Positions 48,238-60,406 of a DNA stretch of 64,000 nt are shown here, in pieces. The notes beneath the pieces were generated by a model that was not told the DNA's origin, made no database searches, and worked only from the letters and a program-made list of their open reading frames with translations. The stretch covers positions 52,922,501-52,986,500 of the forward strand of contig NC_132996.1 of the NCBI RefSeq assembly GCF_048564905.1. The letters run 5' to 3'. Each line of letters opens with the position of its first letter. The first letter of the stretch is position 1. The translations under genes and the position numbers were made by a program. The stretch is from Vicugna pacos (Eukaryota > Chordata > Mammalia > Artiodactyla > Camelidae).

Positions 48238-51200
48238 TTTAAATCAACCTCTGCCAGTCAGGACAGAGCAGTCAGTGGGAAGGCGGGGTTAAGGAGGGGA
48301 AGAAATATTCTTCAGGATTTGGGGATCTACTTTTCAGTGCAGTTTTATTATTTCACTTTCAACAGTATAAATACTGTGAAGCTCAGACTCGCTGACTCAC
48401 CTTTTTATTAAAATGTACAACTCCCTACCCAGACCAAACAAAAATTCTGTGAGTATTGCATCATCTTCTGCCAAGGCTACAATTGTCATTTTTTAAAGTA
48501 ATCCAGCCCCTGCTGGTCCTATACAAAAGTTAATTTCTTAAATGTGACAACAGTGTAACAGACATTCATAAGAACAGACTAGAAGGTAAGTGTTAAAATC
48601 AAACACAAGTGGAGATCGCACTTGAAAAACTCCCTGAGCAGACAAAACCAGTTTAGTCATACAAGCAAAGCTTAATTTAGCTTATTTTGCAAGACAAGCG
48701 AGGCTAACTTGGCCTGAGTCATTTCTTGCTTATGCCTCTGAAAATTGTAAGTGAAACTTAAAGTGTTCCCCAAAATTGATATGAAGTAACTACTAACCGA
48801 TTCCCTTTCATTTAAGAAAATTCTAATATTGTAACTAATAACTGTGAAGAATAAACACTGCTCCACACTAGACAAGCTGCACTGTAACAATGTCTCTTTG
48901 AGCCTCTCAGGTTTTGGTTTGAATGCTCCTGGTCTGCCAAGTTTTTGTGTAAGCAAGATAAACTTTGACCAATGAACTACTTCAGTGATTCACTGGTTTT
49001 ACTTCTGCTTTTTTTCCTGAACTTCTGACAGTGTCAAGAAGGTAACCCAAAATAGAAGTGGAATGTTTTAAAAAAAAAATTGATGGCTTATTCTGGGATT
49101 AATAGCAGTATTTCACTTTTGGAACTTTAAAAATTAAGGTGGAATTTTGTAAAGTAATTAATTACATGTCTTACCAGCTTTTATATTCACCTTAGGGAAA
49201 TTGAGTCTATTTTAGAAGAGATAGGGGTTGACCCACAGAAAGCCTACTAAAAATGATTTTAATTGCCCCACAGCAGAGGCAGCCGTTATTTAAGAACTGA
49301 TCCAGGGAGAATGCTAACTAAGGAGAGGTGGGGACAGCCACAGCCCAGGAACTGGGGAGAACCGAGACTCTCCATTTATTGCTTTGGGAATAAGATCAAC
49401 CTGTTATGTGGTTTCACACTTTTACTTGTTTAGTTCCTTATTCTGGGCCTAATTTTGTTTTGCAAAATGCAGTCTTACAGGCCCCAGAGCAGAAACCAGA
49501 GCCTAAACCAAGGACTAGAATGAATCCTCATTTACTCTTTTCAGAAGGAGAAAAATACTAATTTTATCTCAAGTGAAAACTAGTGCCTAGGACCATTCTT
49601 TCCTCCCCAAATAGTGAGTTACACAGTTTCCAAAATAGAACAAAGATAAGGCAAAAAAATCAAAGCACTCTAGTTGTTTTATTAGAAAACACTTGTAATA
49701 GTGCTTACATTTTAATGCCTGTATTTCACTTGAATTAAGAGTACCTTTTTGGATATACTGGTGGAATGCAGAGGCTAAGGGACTATCAACAACCGACAGG
49801 AGGGACAGGTGTGCCAGTCTTGCATTTGTTTTCTTCTAAATTAATAGCCAACAAGGGCCATTTAAGGAACTGTTTTGCTCATAACCTTGCAAGATGTGAT
49901 CTAAAGTAAAAAGTCCAGAGCCTCTGTGAGACAAATGTGAATCTAGAATTTAGAAAGAACATGGCACACTCATCTACTAAACGGAGCAGAGAGACCCTGC
50001 TTAGCCCTTGGTCGACTCTGCAATTCAACTGTATCCCCTGACGGAGACCACCTGAGGCTGAGCTGGCAGGACAGGACTGGTGCTCCGGGTTGTGTGTGGT
50101 GACGGTTGGGGGAGCAGTGGAGGGTGTGTGGCAGTGAATCAGGGTAACTCCTTAAAGCCCCGCCATTCCACACAATCTGTTCTTAAACTGATCACAGATG
50201 TTCATTCTATGATTAATGTCCCCCTCTTTCCATCTTTGCATTCACCACCCCCCTCACAAAACAAGTTATTTTGAGTCCAGATGGATTAGGAAAACCACTC
50301 ACAAATTTCATGGCAATAGTAAGTTCTAAGCAATAGCAGGCTTCTTGATGACACTCTAACCATGGCCTGTGCTTCTACTTTTCAAAAGTCAAGTGCATTT
50401 CATAGCTTGTCAAATAGAGAATTCTGAGAGCCTCCCTGGATCCAGAGTGTATTTTTTTCTTTTTAAAATAGTGTCTTTTTTAATAGATCCAAGCACTAAT
50501 AAATGTTACCCATTACTTAATAATGTCTACATTTCAGATTCTAGCCCCCACAAGTAGATAAATGGACACAAAGACAAAGAGAAGTGATTTGCCCATGGTC
50601 AGACAGGAATAAAATCTCAATCTCTTAGCTCCTAATTTAGCGGTTTACATGCTAAATTACCCTGACTCTTCAAACCCTCTGGGAACATAATCCTGGAACC
50701 TTGTATAAGCAAAATGGGCCCAAAATTACATTCTCACCAGAGGAATTAATTGGATAATTTGTCAAGCGTGAAAATAACATTAGAATATTCTGCACAATTG
50801 ATTAAGGGCTTTCAAATAATTCTATTGTAAGAAATATCCCTTCCGGCAAAATAAATAGGATTGAAATTCAGCATGACAGATTAACAAATTTAAAACTAGC
50901 TTAAAGTAAGGAATACAATTCCAGCTATAATGCAAATATCACAAGTTTCCCCAAAGAGTTTAAAACCACTCGATTAAAGCTGTTCCATTATCTTAGCAAC
51001 ACAATTTTTAAAGAGAAATCAAACTTGAAGAAGTCTCATTAAAAGCAGCACATCTCTTAAGTGATAAGGCAAATGTAACAATGCTACTTGTGGATTCTAG
51101 GTACTGTACAATTCTTTCAACATTTCTGCACATTAGAACTGTTACGTGCTTCCAGGACCACTGACAGCATTGCTCTCCTGGAATACAGAAATCCACTTGC

Positions 51201-54200
51201 CCTTCCAGCACTGGCGTGCTGTTTAGCTCTTATCCTGAAATCGGTCTGGGACCTTGGGATAAATGCAATCAGTCAGCAGAGGCGCGGAGCTCTGACAAGA
51301 GGAGCATCTCCCTTTCGGAGACAGCACTGCAGCACCCCAACTGTGCTCTGTGGATTCCCGAAGATTCCCGGGAAGCGGGACTGCACCGACCTCAGAGCCT
51401 CCAGCCCTGAAAGAGCAGAGCAGTGAGAGCTGTCTCTGCCCCGCTTCCTTCCTGTCCTAAAGGGAGGGCCAGCGTCCTGCTGACAGAGACCTGAGAGAAA
51501 GGAGAACCGCATCTCCTCATTCCTCAAAGTGTTTTCCCCATCTAGGAATTATTTTTCACTATTTTATAATTTTATAATGACAACTCAAAATTTTCAGGGA
51601 GGATAAAGCTTTAAACATTAAAGGCTTTGGTGACATTTAGTGAAACAACTAGGCATCTCCTTGCAAGTGTCTGACCAAAAGTGAAGGCTGTGCCTGAATG
51701 TTCCAGTGTGCAGAGACGAATCTGGTTTGCTTTCATCAGATCGCATTTCTGGGCGCTGGAATGTGGAAGTGCCAACTCCACTCTACAGACTCAAGGACAG
51801 TAACTGAAACTAACTACAGTTTATCACATGCACCCGGGAATTTTTTTTAAAATGCATTTCAAAGGAAAAACACAAACGACTATTTATTGTCCCTTGTTCA
51901 CTTCCTTAAGGCATTGCACTGCAAGGGTTCTAAGGAACTGGACATCACAAAAACACCTAGTGGTATTTCACATAATACAGTAAGTAGCATTCAACTGGGG
52001 CAAAACAAGAAAAAGCAGCAGTAACTGAATAAAGGAGCAGTATTTCACAGTCTTAAATTAGAAAAACCTCTGTAATAATTAAAGATGTTTTCTGGTCACT
52101 AGAGACTTGATGATTCCCTGGAAACAGGAATGACAAGCAGCTGCTCCTCTTAAACGAGAATGCACTCCAACTGCATGCATAATTCACAAACACGCTCTTA
52201 GCTTATCTAAGCCTTACGGGATAAAAACAGTAATGGAGGACAGGTTTATAATTTTATACCTGCCACAAAAACTAATTGCTAGAGATCATCCAACACCCCT
52301 CTAATAGTCCATTAGGGGAAAAAAACAAACCAACCAACCTCAATTTTCACTCTAGTTTACTCTTTTCTATTTTTATTCCCTTAAATAAAAGCTGAATCAT
52401 TCTGTAGTAGAGCCAGAAACTGACATTGCTGCAACAACCAAAGGATAGTAAGAAAACAACTCAGCCGCAAACCAGCATCCTGACTTGTGTTCCAATAGCA
52501 AAGGGTGTGACCTGCATTAAGTTTCATCCAACGTTGGGTTGGACACCCCTGGGAAAAGAGGAAACAACTTTTAATTTAGCCATGTCCAAGAGTGATATCA
52601 AAAGATACGTGTGAACGGGTTAATAAAATATAAATATGCAGCCCAAATACTTGCAGGCCAACTGGATGAAATCAGCATGTTTCGGAGTCGGGGAAGGAGA
52701 CTTGAAAAATGTAAGGGAGAGACCCGTTTTCCAGCGAAGACCTGATTCTGAGTTGAAGTCAACAAGGTTTTATTTGGAAAGACAGTCTGACCATTACTTT
52801 TATTCTATATTCACAATGAACGACCAGCATAAAGTAAGTGGCAGGTTTATTACGAAAATGCCAAATGTTGGGGGTTAAAAAAATTGCTCGTTGAAATTAA
52901 GAGGAGACCCTAAATTGAAGTAAATGATTACATCAGCAAAAAAAAAAAAAGTAAAAGCAAGTTTTTTTTCTACTGGCAAAATTCTAAGTATGGTCAACAT
53001 TTTGCTAGTTAGAACTTCATTTCTTGAAACAGAAATTTATGGTTGGCACGGACCTGAGAAATATCTAATCCAACTCCTTACTTTACAGATGGGAAACCTG
53101 AAGCTAGACGAGTTTGAAGGTAGGCAAAAAACTGTTTTTGTTTGGATTAAGGCTCCCAAGTTAATAGAAAAAAAATAATAAAACCAAAGCAGGAAATGAC
53201 TCACCTCAGTACCTAATGCACAACTATGCTTTTAATAGAAATTTGACCAGGAAGCTTTCAAATATTATTTCCTTTTTTGGTAGGGTTGAATGTGTTGTGG
53301 CAGTATTTTTTTTTTCTCTGAGAAAAGGACATGTTTATTGTAAAAAAGGTAAAACATACAAGAAAGCACAAAGAAAATAAGTCATCAAAAATAGCTTAGT
53401 ATATATTTCCTTCAGGTTTTTTCTATGCAAAAAGAGTAACTGCCATTTGTTTTTTACATAGAATTCAACAAGACTGAAAAACAATCATAGCAAACAGCAG
53501 TGATGCAGGGTTCCCCACCTACAGGGTCACGCTGCAGGGATGCTCAGGAGCTGGCTGGAAAGCTCCGTAGCTGCGGAACACAAACTACCAGCAAGCGAAC
53601 TGCGAAACCAGTGTTGGGCAGGTGCCACTGATGGTGGCTCTGGGAACAGGATCTCTGTATGACCTTTCTTTCCACTTTATAACCTAAGCCCAGAGCAGGA
53701 GCCGCAATGTGGGGTGGGGAGGAGAGGAGAGAGAAAAGCAAAGGGAAAGTCACAGTGACGCTGGCTGGGTCTCTGGAACTGAAACCATTCTTCTGCACAA
53801 AGTCCCCTGGCTTCCTCTTGAAATGAAGGCTGATCTTGAACCCTGGTCAGGGGGCTCTGACTTGGCCTCTCTGGAGGTGCAGCACCATCTCAGATAACTG
53901 GAAATGATCCCATATAAACTGCATGGTGGGTGGGTCCTCGGAGATTCTTCGTGAGAGCCTACACTCGCTGTGGGACACCTGAGCACTGAACGTCACCATA
54001 ATCTTTAATATCTATAGGCTTTTAATAAATATATAATGGCACAAAATACATCTTTCCCTATTTGGAACATTTGGTCACTTCAATAACATTCCATATGATC
54101 CTCCTCAGTATGAAGTGTTAGACTGATGCCGCCCACTCCTGGCGAGTCCTGATAAAACCACAATGACTTCCAACCTTAATCTGGTGGCCTCTCAGGTATG

Positions 54201-54699
54201 CCAATAATCTCCTGCTTTTAAGAAAGCAATTTTCTTCCTTTTAATTGAACTAAACTAGAAGGTGTTCAAAAGAGCTGAAAACTTCTGGCTCAAATAGCTT
54301 TTGCCACCACCAATGAGCTGCCATATTGGTTGACTAGTTGAGTCATTTTTAGTTTTTATGTTGGTGATTACGTGTGTGCATCTCCTTGTGCTATAAGCAT
54401 TAAGCAGCAGAGAGCATACACAGGGCTGTGGAATTCACTCTGCTTGAACAGACAAAAAAGGATTCACAGCATAACACCCAGTAGCTGGTTTCCACATGTT
54501 TTCAGAGTTCTATACTCTGGAGAAGATGCTACTTTGTTGCCTCTAGGAAATAAGAAAGCAAGGTAGAATGAAACACTTAAATAAGAATTATTTGACAGAC
54601 AACATATTCACACTAAATAGGCAAGGTTATATTTAGGGTTTAAACTAGTCCCTAAATACCTTTAATAACACCCTGGGAGGAGGAGGAAACCAGGGTGAA

Positions 54700-54707
54700 T
54701 GAGAACT
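54700..54707 (-). promoter_or_regulatory. TRAF6: Candidate miR-146 seed site A in TRAF6 3' UTR
   Basis: On the mRNA strand this reads AGTTCTCA, an 8-mer match to the miR-146a/b seed (UGAGAACU). It lies about 540 bases after the stop codon. TRAF6 is an established miR-146 target in the TLR feedback loop. Confidence 0.75.
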
Positions 54708-54768
54708 TGTTAAGCTTTCCAAGGATTATGGTTCAAATCCTCTGAAATCTACAGGAGGTCAAATAAAA

Positions 54769-54782
54769 TGAGAACTGAATTC
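54769..54782 (-). promoter_or_regulatory. TRAF6: Candidate extended miR-146 site B in TRAF6 3' UTR
   Basis: The + strand here equals the first 14 bases of miR-146a/b (TGAGAACTGAATTC), so the TRAF6 mRNA is complementary to miR-146 nucleotides 1-14. It lies 61 bases from site A. Confidence 0.8.
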
Positions 54783-55246
54783 AAGAGTAATAATTCTTCT
54801 TGCTGGCACCAGCACGAGACGGTAGTGATTTCCAAGTTTAATATATTACATCTAATACTATAAAAATACACTGAAGTTTTAAGGAACGTCCACTATTATT
54901 AAAAGATTTGAGCTTTACTACTCCAACCCTGGATTTGACGATAAAAAACCCTGGAGCAAAAGCCCATGGAAGTACAACAAAGAGGTATCCTAACTGATGA
55001 ACAGCCGCTGCAATAGGCCACAGGCACTCTGGTTGTAACAGTTTTGAAAAAGCAGAGAATACGGAGATTCCCGAGAAAAAACTGCTTCAGATATTTTTAA
55101 CAGGAAGAAGTTAAACCACATTCACTGGTAGTTATATCTTTCCCACTGCATTTTTTGTTTGTACATCATTGCTGCAAACAGAGCAAGGAAAGGCACCATT
55201 TTCTCCAAATGGGTCTTTTTTTTTTTTTTAAACAAATGAGGGGATG

Positions 55247-56116
55247 CTACATCCCCGAGTCAGTGCTTCGTGGCTGAAAACCCTCCCTCCGAAGACTACC
55301 CATGTCGAAGCGGGTAGAGACCTCACAGCGTACTAATAAAGTGTCATCCTTGATGAAGGTTCTTTGTCTCAGGGCTTCCAGATGCATGAAAGTCACATAG
55401 CCAAAACCTTTTGGGTTCCGTGGGATTGTGGGTCTCTGGAAGGCAAGCAACTCTGGTTTGGCATCCATGATCTCTTCATGGTTCTGCCTTATAGGAGCTT
55501 CGGACTGATCAAGAATCGTGAGCCGTATCGTCCCCTGGAAGGGCCAAGGGAGGTGGCTGTCATACTCCCCCTGCATCGTGTGGACAAAGAGGGATATGTA
55601 GTTGGCACAGCGCTGAGCAGTTGGCAGCTGCAGGTGCAGGCGCATGCAGAGTTTGTACCCGGGTTTGCCGGTGTAGAATCCAGGGCTGTGAATGACAACA
55701 GGTTTCTCCTCTTCTTGAGATTTCAAGTGCATCCCAAAGTTGCCAATCTTCCAGATGTAAATCCCATTGCACTGCTGTGCTTCTATTTCAGCAACTTTGT
55801 CCTCAAGGGTTCGGATGGTTCGTTTGAGCTCATTTACATACATGCTCTGGGTTTCCATTTTCGCAGTCAGCTCCCGGATTTGATGATCTTGTCTTACAAG
55901 GCGACCCTCTAACTGTTGAATAGTTTCTTGGAAATTCTGGACCTCCGAGTGACACCCAGAGGAAACCCGGGACACAAAGGGAGACTCATATGGAAGCATT
56001 TCACGCGGAGGTACGGGAGCTTCTGCAAGGCTTAATTTCTGAACAGCCTGGGCCAACATTCTCATGTGCGACTGAGTGTTCTCCTGCAAGTGGCGTGCCA
56101 AGTGATTTCTCTGCAT
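55247..56116 (-). CDS. TRAF6: TRAF6 last coding exon: coiled coil and TRAF-C (MATH) domain
   Basis: TRAF6 is a RING E3 ligase making Lys63-linked chains and an adaptor for IL-1R/TLR, CD40 and RANK. This exon follows 'attttag' on the minus strand and encodes 289 residues beginning [10 protein letters not shown], ending before TAG at 55249. Residues about 57-115 form the TRAF-N coiled coil. Residues about 117-270 are the MATH domain, starting [14 protein letters not shown]. Arg159, Phe238 and Tyr240 here correspond to human R392, F471 and Y473, which grip the P-x-E-x-x-aromatic peptide. The linker near residues 24-59 is 19 residues longer than in human, otherwise the exon is nearly identical. 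The first ATG of the exon is internal to the protein, not the start. Confidence 0.97.
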   Translation of the reverse strand: MQRNHLARHLQENTQSHMRMLAQAVQKLSLAEAPVPPREMLPYESPFVSRVSSGCHSEVQNFQETIQQLEGRLVRQDHQIRELTAKMETQSMYVNELKRTIRTLEDKVAEIEAQQCNGIYIWKIGNFGMHLKSQEEEKPVVIHSPGFYTGKPGYKLCMRLHLQLPTAQRCANYISLFVHTMQGEYDSHLPWPFQGTIRLTILDQSEAPIRQNHEEIMDAKPELLAFQRPTIPRNPKGFGYVTFMHLEALRQRTFIKDDTLLVRCEVSTRFDMGSLRREGFQPRSTDSGM

Positions 56117-57449
56117 CTAAAATTCAAGCACGAGCTTCAGGTTAGGAACAGATACTGGGAGGACGAGGAAAGGGACCTAGCCAAGCCAAAGAAGAGGTTT
56201 TTAAGTCACGTCATCACTTCCCTCGATCTCCTTCAACCTTCTTTGTCTTCATCAGATTCTTGATCCAGTGAGATGATTTTGCCTCTTAGTTCCCTGAAAA
56301 CCCGAGGCCACCTGCTGAACGCTCCAGCTGTCACTCAGATAAACCTCCCTCCCTCTCACCTGTAAGAGTGTCAGGATCTGTACTCCTCCTTCTCTTCTGA
56401 TCAGAGATGACTCTCCTCTTGTCCTAAATTAACGCTTCACCTGGGCTCTGACCCACCCTTTCCAACACCTCAGAGGTTTTGCTTATCCAGCCTTTTCCCT
56501 TTATCTTCAAGCATTCTCTCCCTCTTTCTCTCAGAATTAAAGTCTTCCCCATTTAAGAAAAGGGCAAACCTCTCTACTGATCTTCTATCTCCCTCTAGCT
56601 GATACCTCTTCCTCCCTCTTCCTTTTATAACCAAGAGCAGTCCACCTGCACTGCCCCCAATCCCTCACTTATTTCTGTAGCTCTGTGGCAAAATGGACTC
56701 CTGTCTGTCTTCATACTCTGCTAAGGGCATCAAGAATATCCTAACTGTTATATGAAAAAAAATTTCATGATATAACAATTTTTACTGTAAGGGTAATTCA
56801 TGTGTATTATAGAGAAATAGATAAACACAGATAATCAAAAAGAAGATAATTTACCTATTATCCAACCTAACAATCATTAACATTTTGATATATTTCCTTT
56901 AAGTCTTTTTCTCTGTGTACACAGACAACACAGAATTTCCCCACATTTCCCTATTTGCTCATTTTATTTTTTATAATCAAATGCGTACTTATTGTAAAAA
57001 AAAGTCACATAAAAAAGCACAATGGAAAAGCAAAGTGTAACTGCACTCTCCAGAAAGAACGACATATTGTAAACAATGATCTTTCTTAGATTTTTGACAC
57101 AACTGATGGCTGGGATTTGAGACTAATTTTGGAGATCGTAACAATACTTTCTCCTTGCCTGTTTCATCACCTTCTAAGACTGTTCATTCATGGCTCCTTT
57201 CCTGGTTTACCTCTCTTTCCTGTACACACTGTCTCAGTATGATCTTAACGACACTTCCCATCATCACCATGAACCACTCTCCCAAAGCAATATTCTGAGT
57301 CCCAATTTCTCTTCAGAGCTTAAGACCACATGTACAATGCATGTCAGCCAGCTCCATCCCCACCAGTATTCTCCACTACACTACAGAACTTAATTTTCTT
57401 GATCTATATTTAAGAATTAAGAACAAAAAAACCCAAAAACACACCTTAC
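56117..57449 (-). other. TRAF6: TRAF6 last intron
   Basis: Donor GTAAGG at 57449 and acceptor TTTTAG at 56117, on the minus strand. It holds an old LINE-like patch near 56750-57070 and no other coding sequence was recognised. Confidence 0.85.
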
Positions 57450-57527
57450 CTTTTCATGGCAACCAAAAGTACTGAATGTGCATGGAACTGGGGCTGTAGG
57501 ACAATCTAGATCATAATGATTAGGAAT
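57450..57527 (-). CDS. TRAF6: TRAF6 coding exon, last zinc finger part
   Basis: This 78-bp exon lies between 'tttggttttcag' and the donor GTAAGG and is in phase 0 at both ends. It encodes [20 protein letters not shown] followed by FGCHEK, which matches human TRAF6 except I for M at the first residue. The cysteines and histidines are part of the last TRAF-type zinc finger. No abnormalities. Confidence 0.96.
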
Positions 57528-57828
57528 CTGAAAACCAAAACAGAGGTTGAAAAATGTTTTCCCCTGCTATCATGTCCTAGTTTGATGAGACCACATTTGA
57601 AATCAAGAATCACATTTCATCTACACAAAATCATGTACTGTCTACAGCTGCTATCATTACAATGGCTGAGTTGAATAGCTGCAACAAAAACTAGTTAGTC
57701 CACAAAGATTAAAATGATAATTACTTCTGAAAGTCACAGAGAAAGAAAATATCATCATTTCATACCTTCCCCGAAATCACTCAAAATTCATTTTAAGAAA
57801 ATAAATTTATTCCTAGTGCTGGGGAACT

Positions 57829-57843
57829 GGCACCCTCTAGTGG
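57829..57843 (-). promoter_or_regulatory. Weak CTCF-like motif in TRAF6 intron
   Basis: Minus strand reads CCACTAGAGGGTGCC, 14 of 15 matches to the CTCF core, with T replacing the core C. Candidate only. Confidence 0.3.
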
Positions 57844-58265
57844 CATTTTAAACAAAAATCACCTTCTGGTGTCAACCATGACTGTAAACGCACCCAGGGA
57901 AACCTCCCTGTGGTCCAGGACACTTAACGGGGACCAGTAAACTGCATACATTAGAGCCACCAACTGTACCTAGTACTTCCCTCATGGCCACATTTCATAA
58001 ATCTTATTTTTGTTAACCTAGTTTGACTATAATGGGAAGACTCAGATGTCAGAAGGTATTTTAAGCACTATAATAAAATTTTAAAGAAAATCTCAGCATT
58101 TGGGGACTCTTAAAAAAAATACTCTTTAAGGTGAGATCTTTGTACAGAATCATGTTCTTTGAAAGTGGTACTACATTTCCTTTAGAAATTTAGTTCAGCT
58201 AGTTATAGATATTTCAAGCAGAAACAACATCAGAGACCATTTAATCCAATCCTTCATTTCATATC

Positions 58266-58480
58266 ATCTAGAACAGTGGTCAGCAAAATTTCTTGTAAAG
58301 GGTCATATAGTAAATATTTTCAGCCTTATAGGCCCTATGGTCTCTGTTCCAAGAACTCAACTCTATCCATACAACATACAGACACATGGGCATGGCTGGG
58401 TTCCAATAAAACTTATTTACAAAAAACAGGCAGCAGCCAGATTTGGTTGGTGGGCTGGTTTGCTGATCCCTGATCCAGAA
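58266..58480. mobile_element. MER1-like hAT-Charlie fossil with 8-bp TSD
   Basis: The element 58274-58472 has ends 'cagtggtcagcaaa' and 'tttgctgatccctg', inverted repeats of each other, and contains 'ttccaataaaacttatttac'. It matches the non-autonomous Charlie family often called MER1. The flanks 'atctagaa' (58266-58273) and 'atccagaa' (58473-58480) form an 8-bp duplication with one mismatch, as expected for hAT elements. Confidence 0.85.
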
Positions 58481-59366
58481 TGTCAACTTTCTTGCCAGAA
58501 ATCAGTGGGCAAGTTAGTGGCACAATCAGAGTCAAAATCTAGGTTTTCTGACTTTTAACCTAGGGTTGTTTTTTTTTTTTCCTACATTAAGTTCCGCTTT
58601 TGCTGGATTTTAGATGTGCTGAATGATTTCCTTTAAATATTAAAACAGATCAAAAAGAAAAACCAGGGAGGTGAGACTTCATAAGCAAAAAGAAGTTTAA
58701 CACCTTCAAATTAAGGTTTTGTTGGAAACAAACTAAAGGACTCTGTTATCAGATGAATGGAAAAGTTTACTCGAGCGACAGGTTTTGCTTGTTCCCACTT
58801 AGTAAGGTAATCAATTATGATCTCTGGGTTTGCAGATTTCATGGGTGTATAAATATTTAGTGACTAATATTCATATTTTGTGGGTAAACTCTCCAAATGT
58901 CAGAAGATAGCAATCAGATGGAATTTTCCTTTCTCTACTAATAATAAAAATGAATAGTTCTCTATTAGAACCACTAGTTTTGATGATGCCCATCACCGGT
59001 CTACAGACAACTGAACAGAGGTGGCTACAGATCCTGGGAATCTCAACATCTCCCAGTATGTCTCAGGGGCCATAGCTACAAATAACATTCTGCTACTGAA
59101 CAGAATTGCTTCCTTCTATTTCAGTATTCTATCTTACTCTTTTAACTGGCTTCTGGGTATCTAAGATCCTTATTTCACAGAATGTAAATATGCATTTCTC
59201 ACATTAAATTATTTTTATCTTAAAATTACCTGGCTTTGTTTGGAACTTTTATGAATATATATAAACACGGGCACTGTTAATGGCTTAAGAATTTTAAGTA
59301 CTTAGGGCTGAGTATGTTGTTCTTTCTGAAAGTATCTGTTACATTAATTTATTTGAAAAAATTGAT

Positions 59367-60220
59367 ATAGTTTTAAAAAAATTGAACTATACCTGATTTA
59401 CAATATTGTGTTAGTTTCAGGTGTCCAGCAAAGTGATTCAGTTATATACGTATAAATATTTTTCAGGCTATTTTCCATTATAGGTTCTTATAAGATATTG
59501 AATATAGTTCCCTGTGTTATATAGTATTTCCTTGTTGCTTATCTATTTTAGGTACAGTAGTTTGTATCTGTTAGTCCCATACCCCTATTTAATCCCTTCC
59601 CCCACCTTCCCCTTTGGTGACCCTAAATTTGTTTTCTATTTGTGAGTCTATTTGCTTTGTATATAGATCCATTTGTACTATTTTTCAGATTCCACATGTA
59701 AGTGATTAACATATCATATTTGTCTTTCTCTGGCTTACTTCACTTGGTATGATAATCTCTAGGTCTATCCATGCTGCTGTACCTGGCAGTACTTCACTCT
59801 GTTTTATGTCTGAGTAATATTCTATTGAATATATATCTTCTTAAACCAGTCTTCTGTTGATGGGCACCTGTGTTGTTTCCATGTCTTAGCTATTACAAAT
59901 AGTATTGTTATGCGGTACACTGGGGTGCATGTTCATCTTTTTGAATTAGAGTTTTCATCTTTTCGGAATACATGCCCAGGAGTGGGATTGTTGGATCATG
60001 TATGTAGTTCTATTTTTGGTTTTCTAAGGAATCACCATACTGTTTTCCACAGTGGCTGCACCAATTTACATTTCTACCAACAGTATAGGAGTGTTCCCTT
60101 TTTCCCCACATCCTCTTCAGCATTTATTATCTGTAGACTTTTGATGAAAGCCATTCTAACCAGTGTGAGGTGACACCACATAGTGATTTTGATTTGCATT
60201 TAAAGTTCACATAGTTTTAA
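59367..60220 (-). mobile_element. 5'-truncated L1 with TSD, same orientation as TRAF6
   Basis: The L1 3' end (59377-60210) lies on the minus strand. It includes 'gttagtttcaggtgtccagc', 'attccacatgtaagtgatta' and 'ccacagtggctgcaccaatt'. It is flanked by exact 'atagttttaa' at 59367-59376 and 60211-60220. Being on the minus strand, it is in sense orientation to TRAF6 transcription. Confidence 0.9.
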
Positions 60221-60334
60221 CTTTTCTTCAACCTGTATTTGTTTTGCCTTATTGACTTAAATTTCCAATTAAAAACCTAATTCACTTCTTTAATCTATTA
60301 TGGAACACCAATCTATGAAAGGGAATCATCATAC

Positions 60335-60406
60335 CTGTTCTCTGATGAGCATGGTATTGCAGTATTCACAGATGACATTTGCCAAAGGACAGTTCTGGTC
60401 ATGAAT
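60335..60406 (-). CDS. TRAF6: TRAF6 coding exon, zinc finger part
   Basis: This 72-bp exon lies between 'taaaatttag' and the donor GTATGA and is in phase 0. It encodes IHDQNCPLANVICEYCNTML and IREQ, matching human TRAF6 with M for I at one position. The Cys and His residues of a TRAF-type zinc finger are all present. Confidence 0.96.

Larger units (their letters stand above)
48238..55246 (-). other. TRAF6: TRAF6 3' UTR (inferred extent)
   Basis: About 7 kb of AT-rich sequence follows the TRAF6 stop, almost without recognisable transposons. It contains the miR-146 sites near the stop and several poly(A) signals at its far end. Human TRAF6 is known to have a long 3' UTR, so most of this interval is probably transcribed. 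The exact end is inferred. Only the first few hundred bases are well supported; an old LINE-like patch near 53330-53430 lies within it. Confidence 0.5.
57528..60334 (-). other. TRAF6: TRAF6 intron
   Basis: Contains a CTCF-like motif at 57829, a hAT-Charlie element at 58274-58472 and an L1 at 59377-60210, both with target-site duplications. The rest is AT-rich unique sequence. Confidence 0.85.

Noticed and set aside
55364-55912. 182-codon open frame on the + strand opposite TRAF6
   Set aside because: It is the complementary shadow of the highly conserved TRAF6 exon. Conservation is explained by TRAF6.
56114-56116. ATG at the start of the last TRAF6 exon as a translation start
   Set aside because: It directly follows a splice acceptor and continues the protein from the exon at 57450. 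It is internal methionine.
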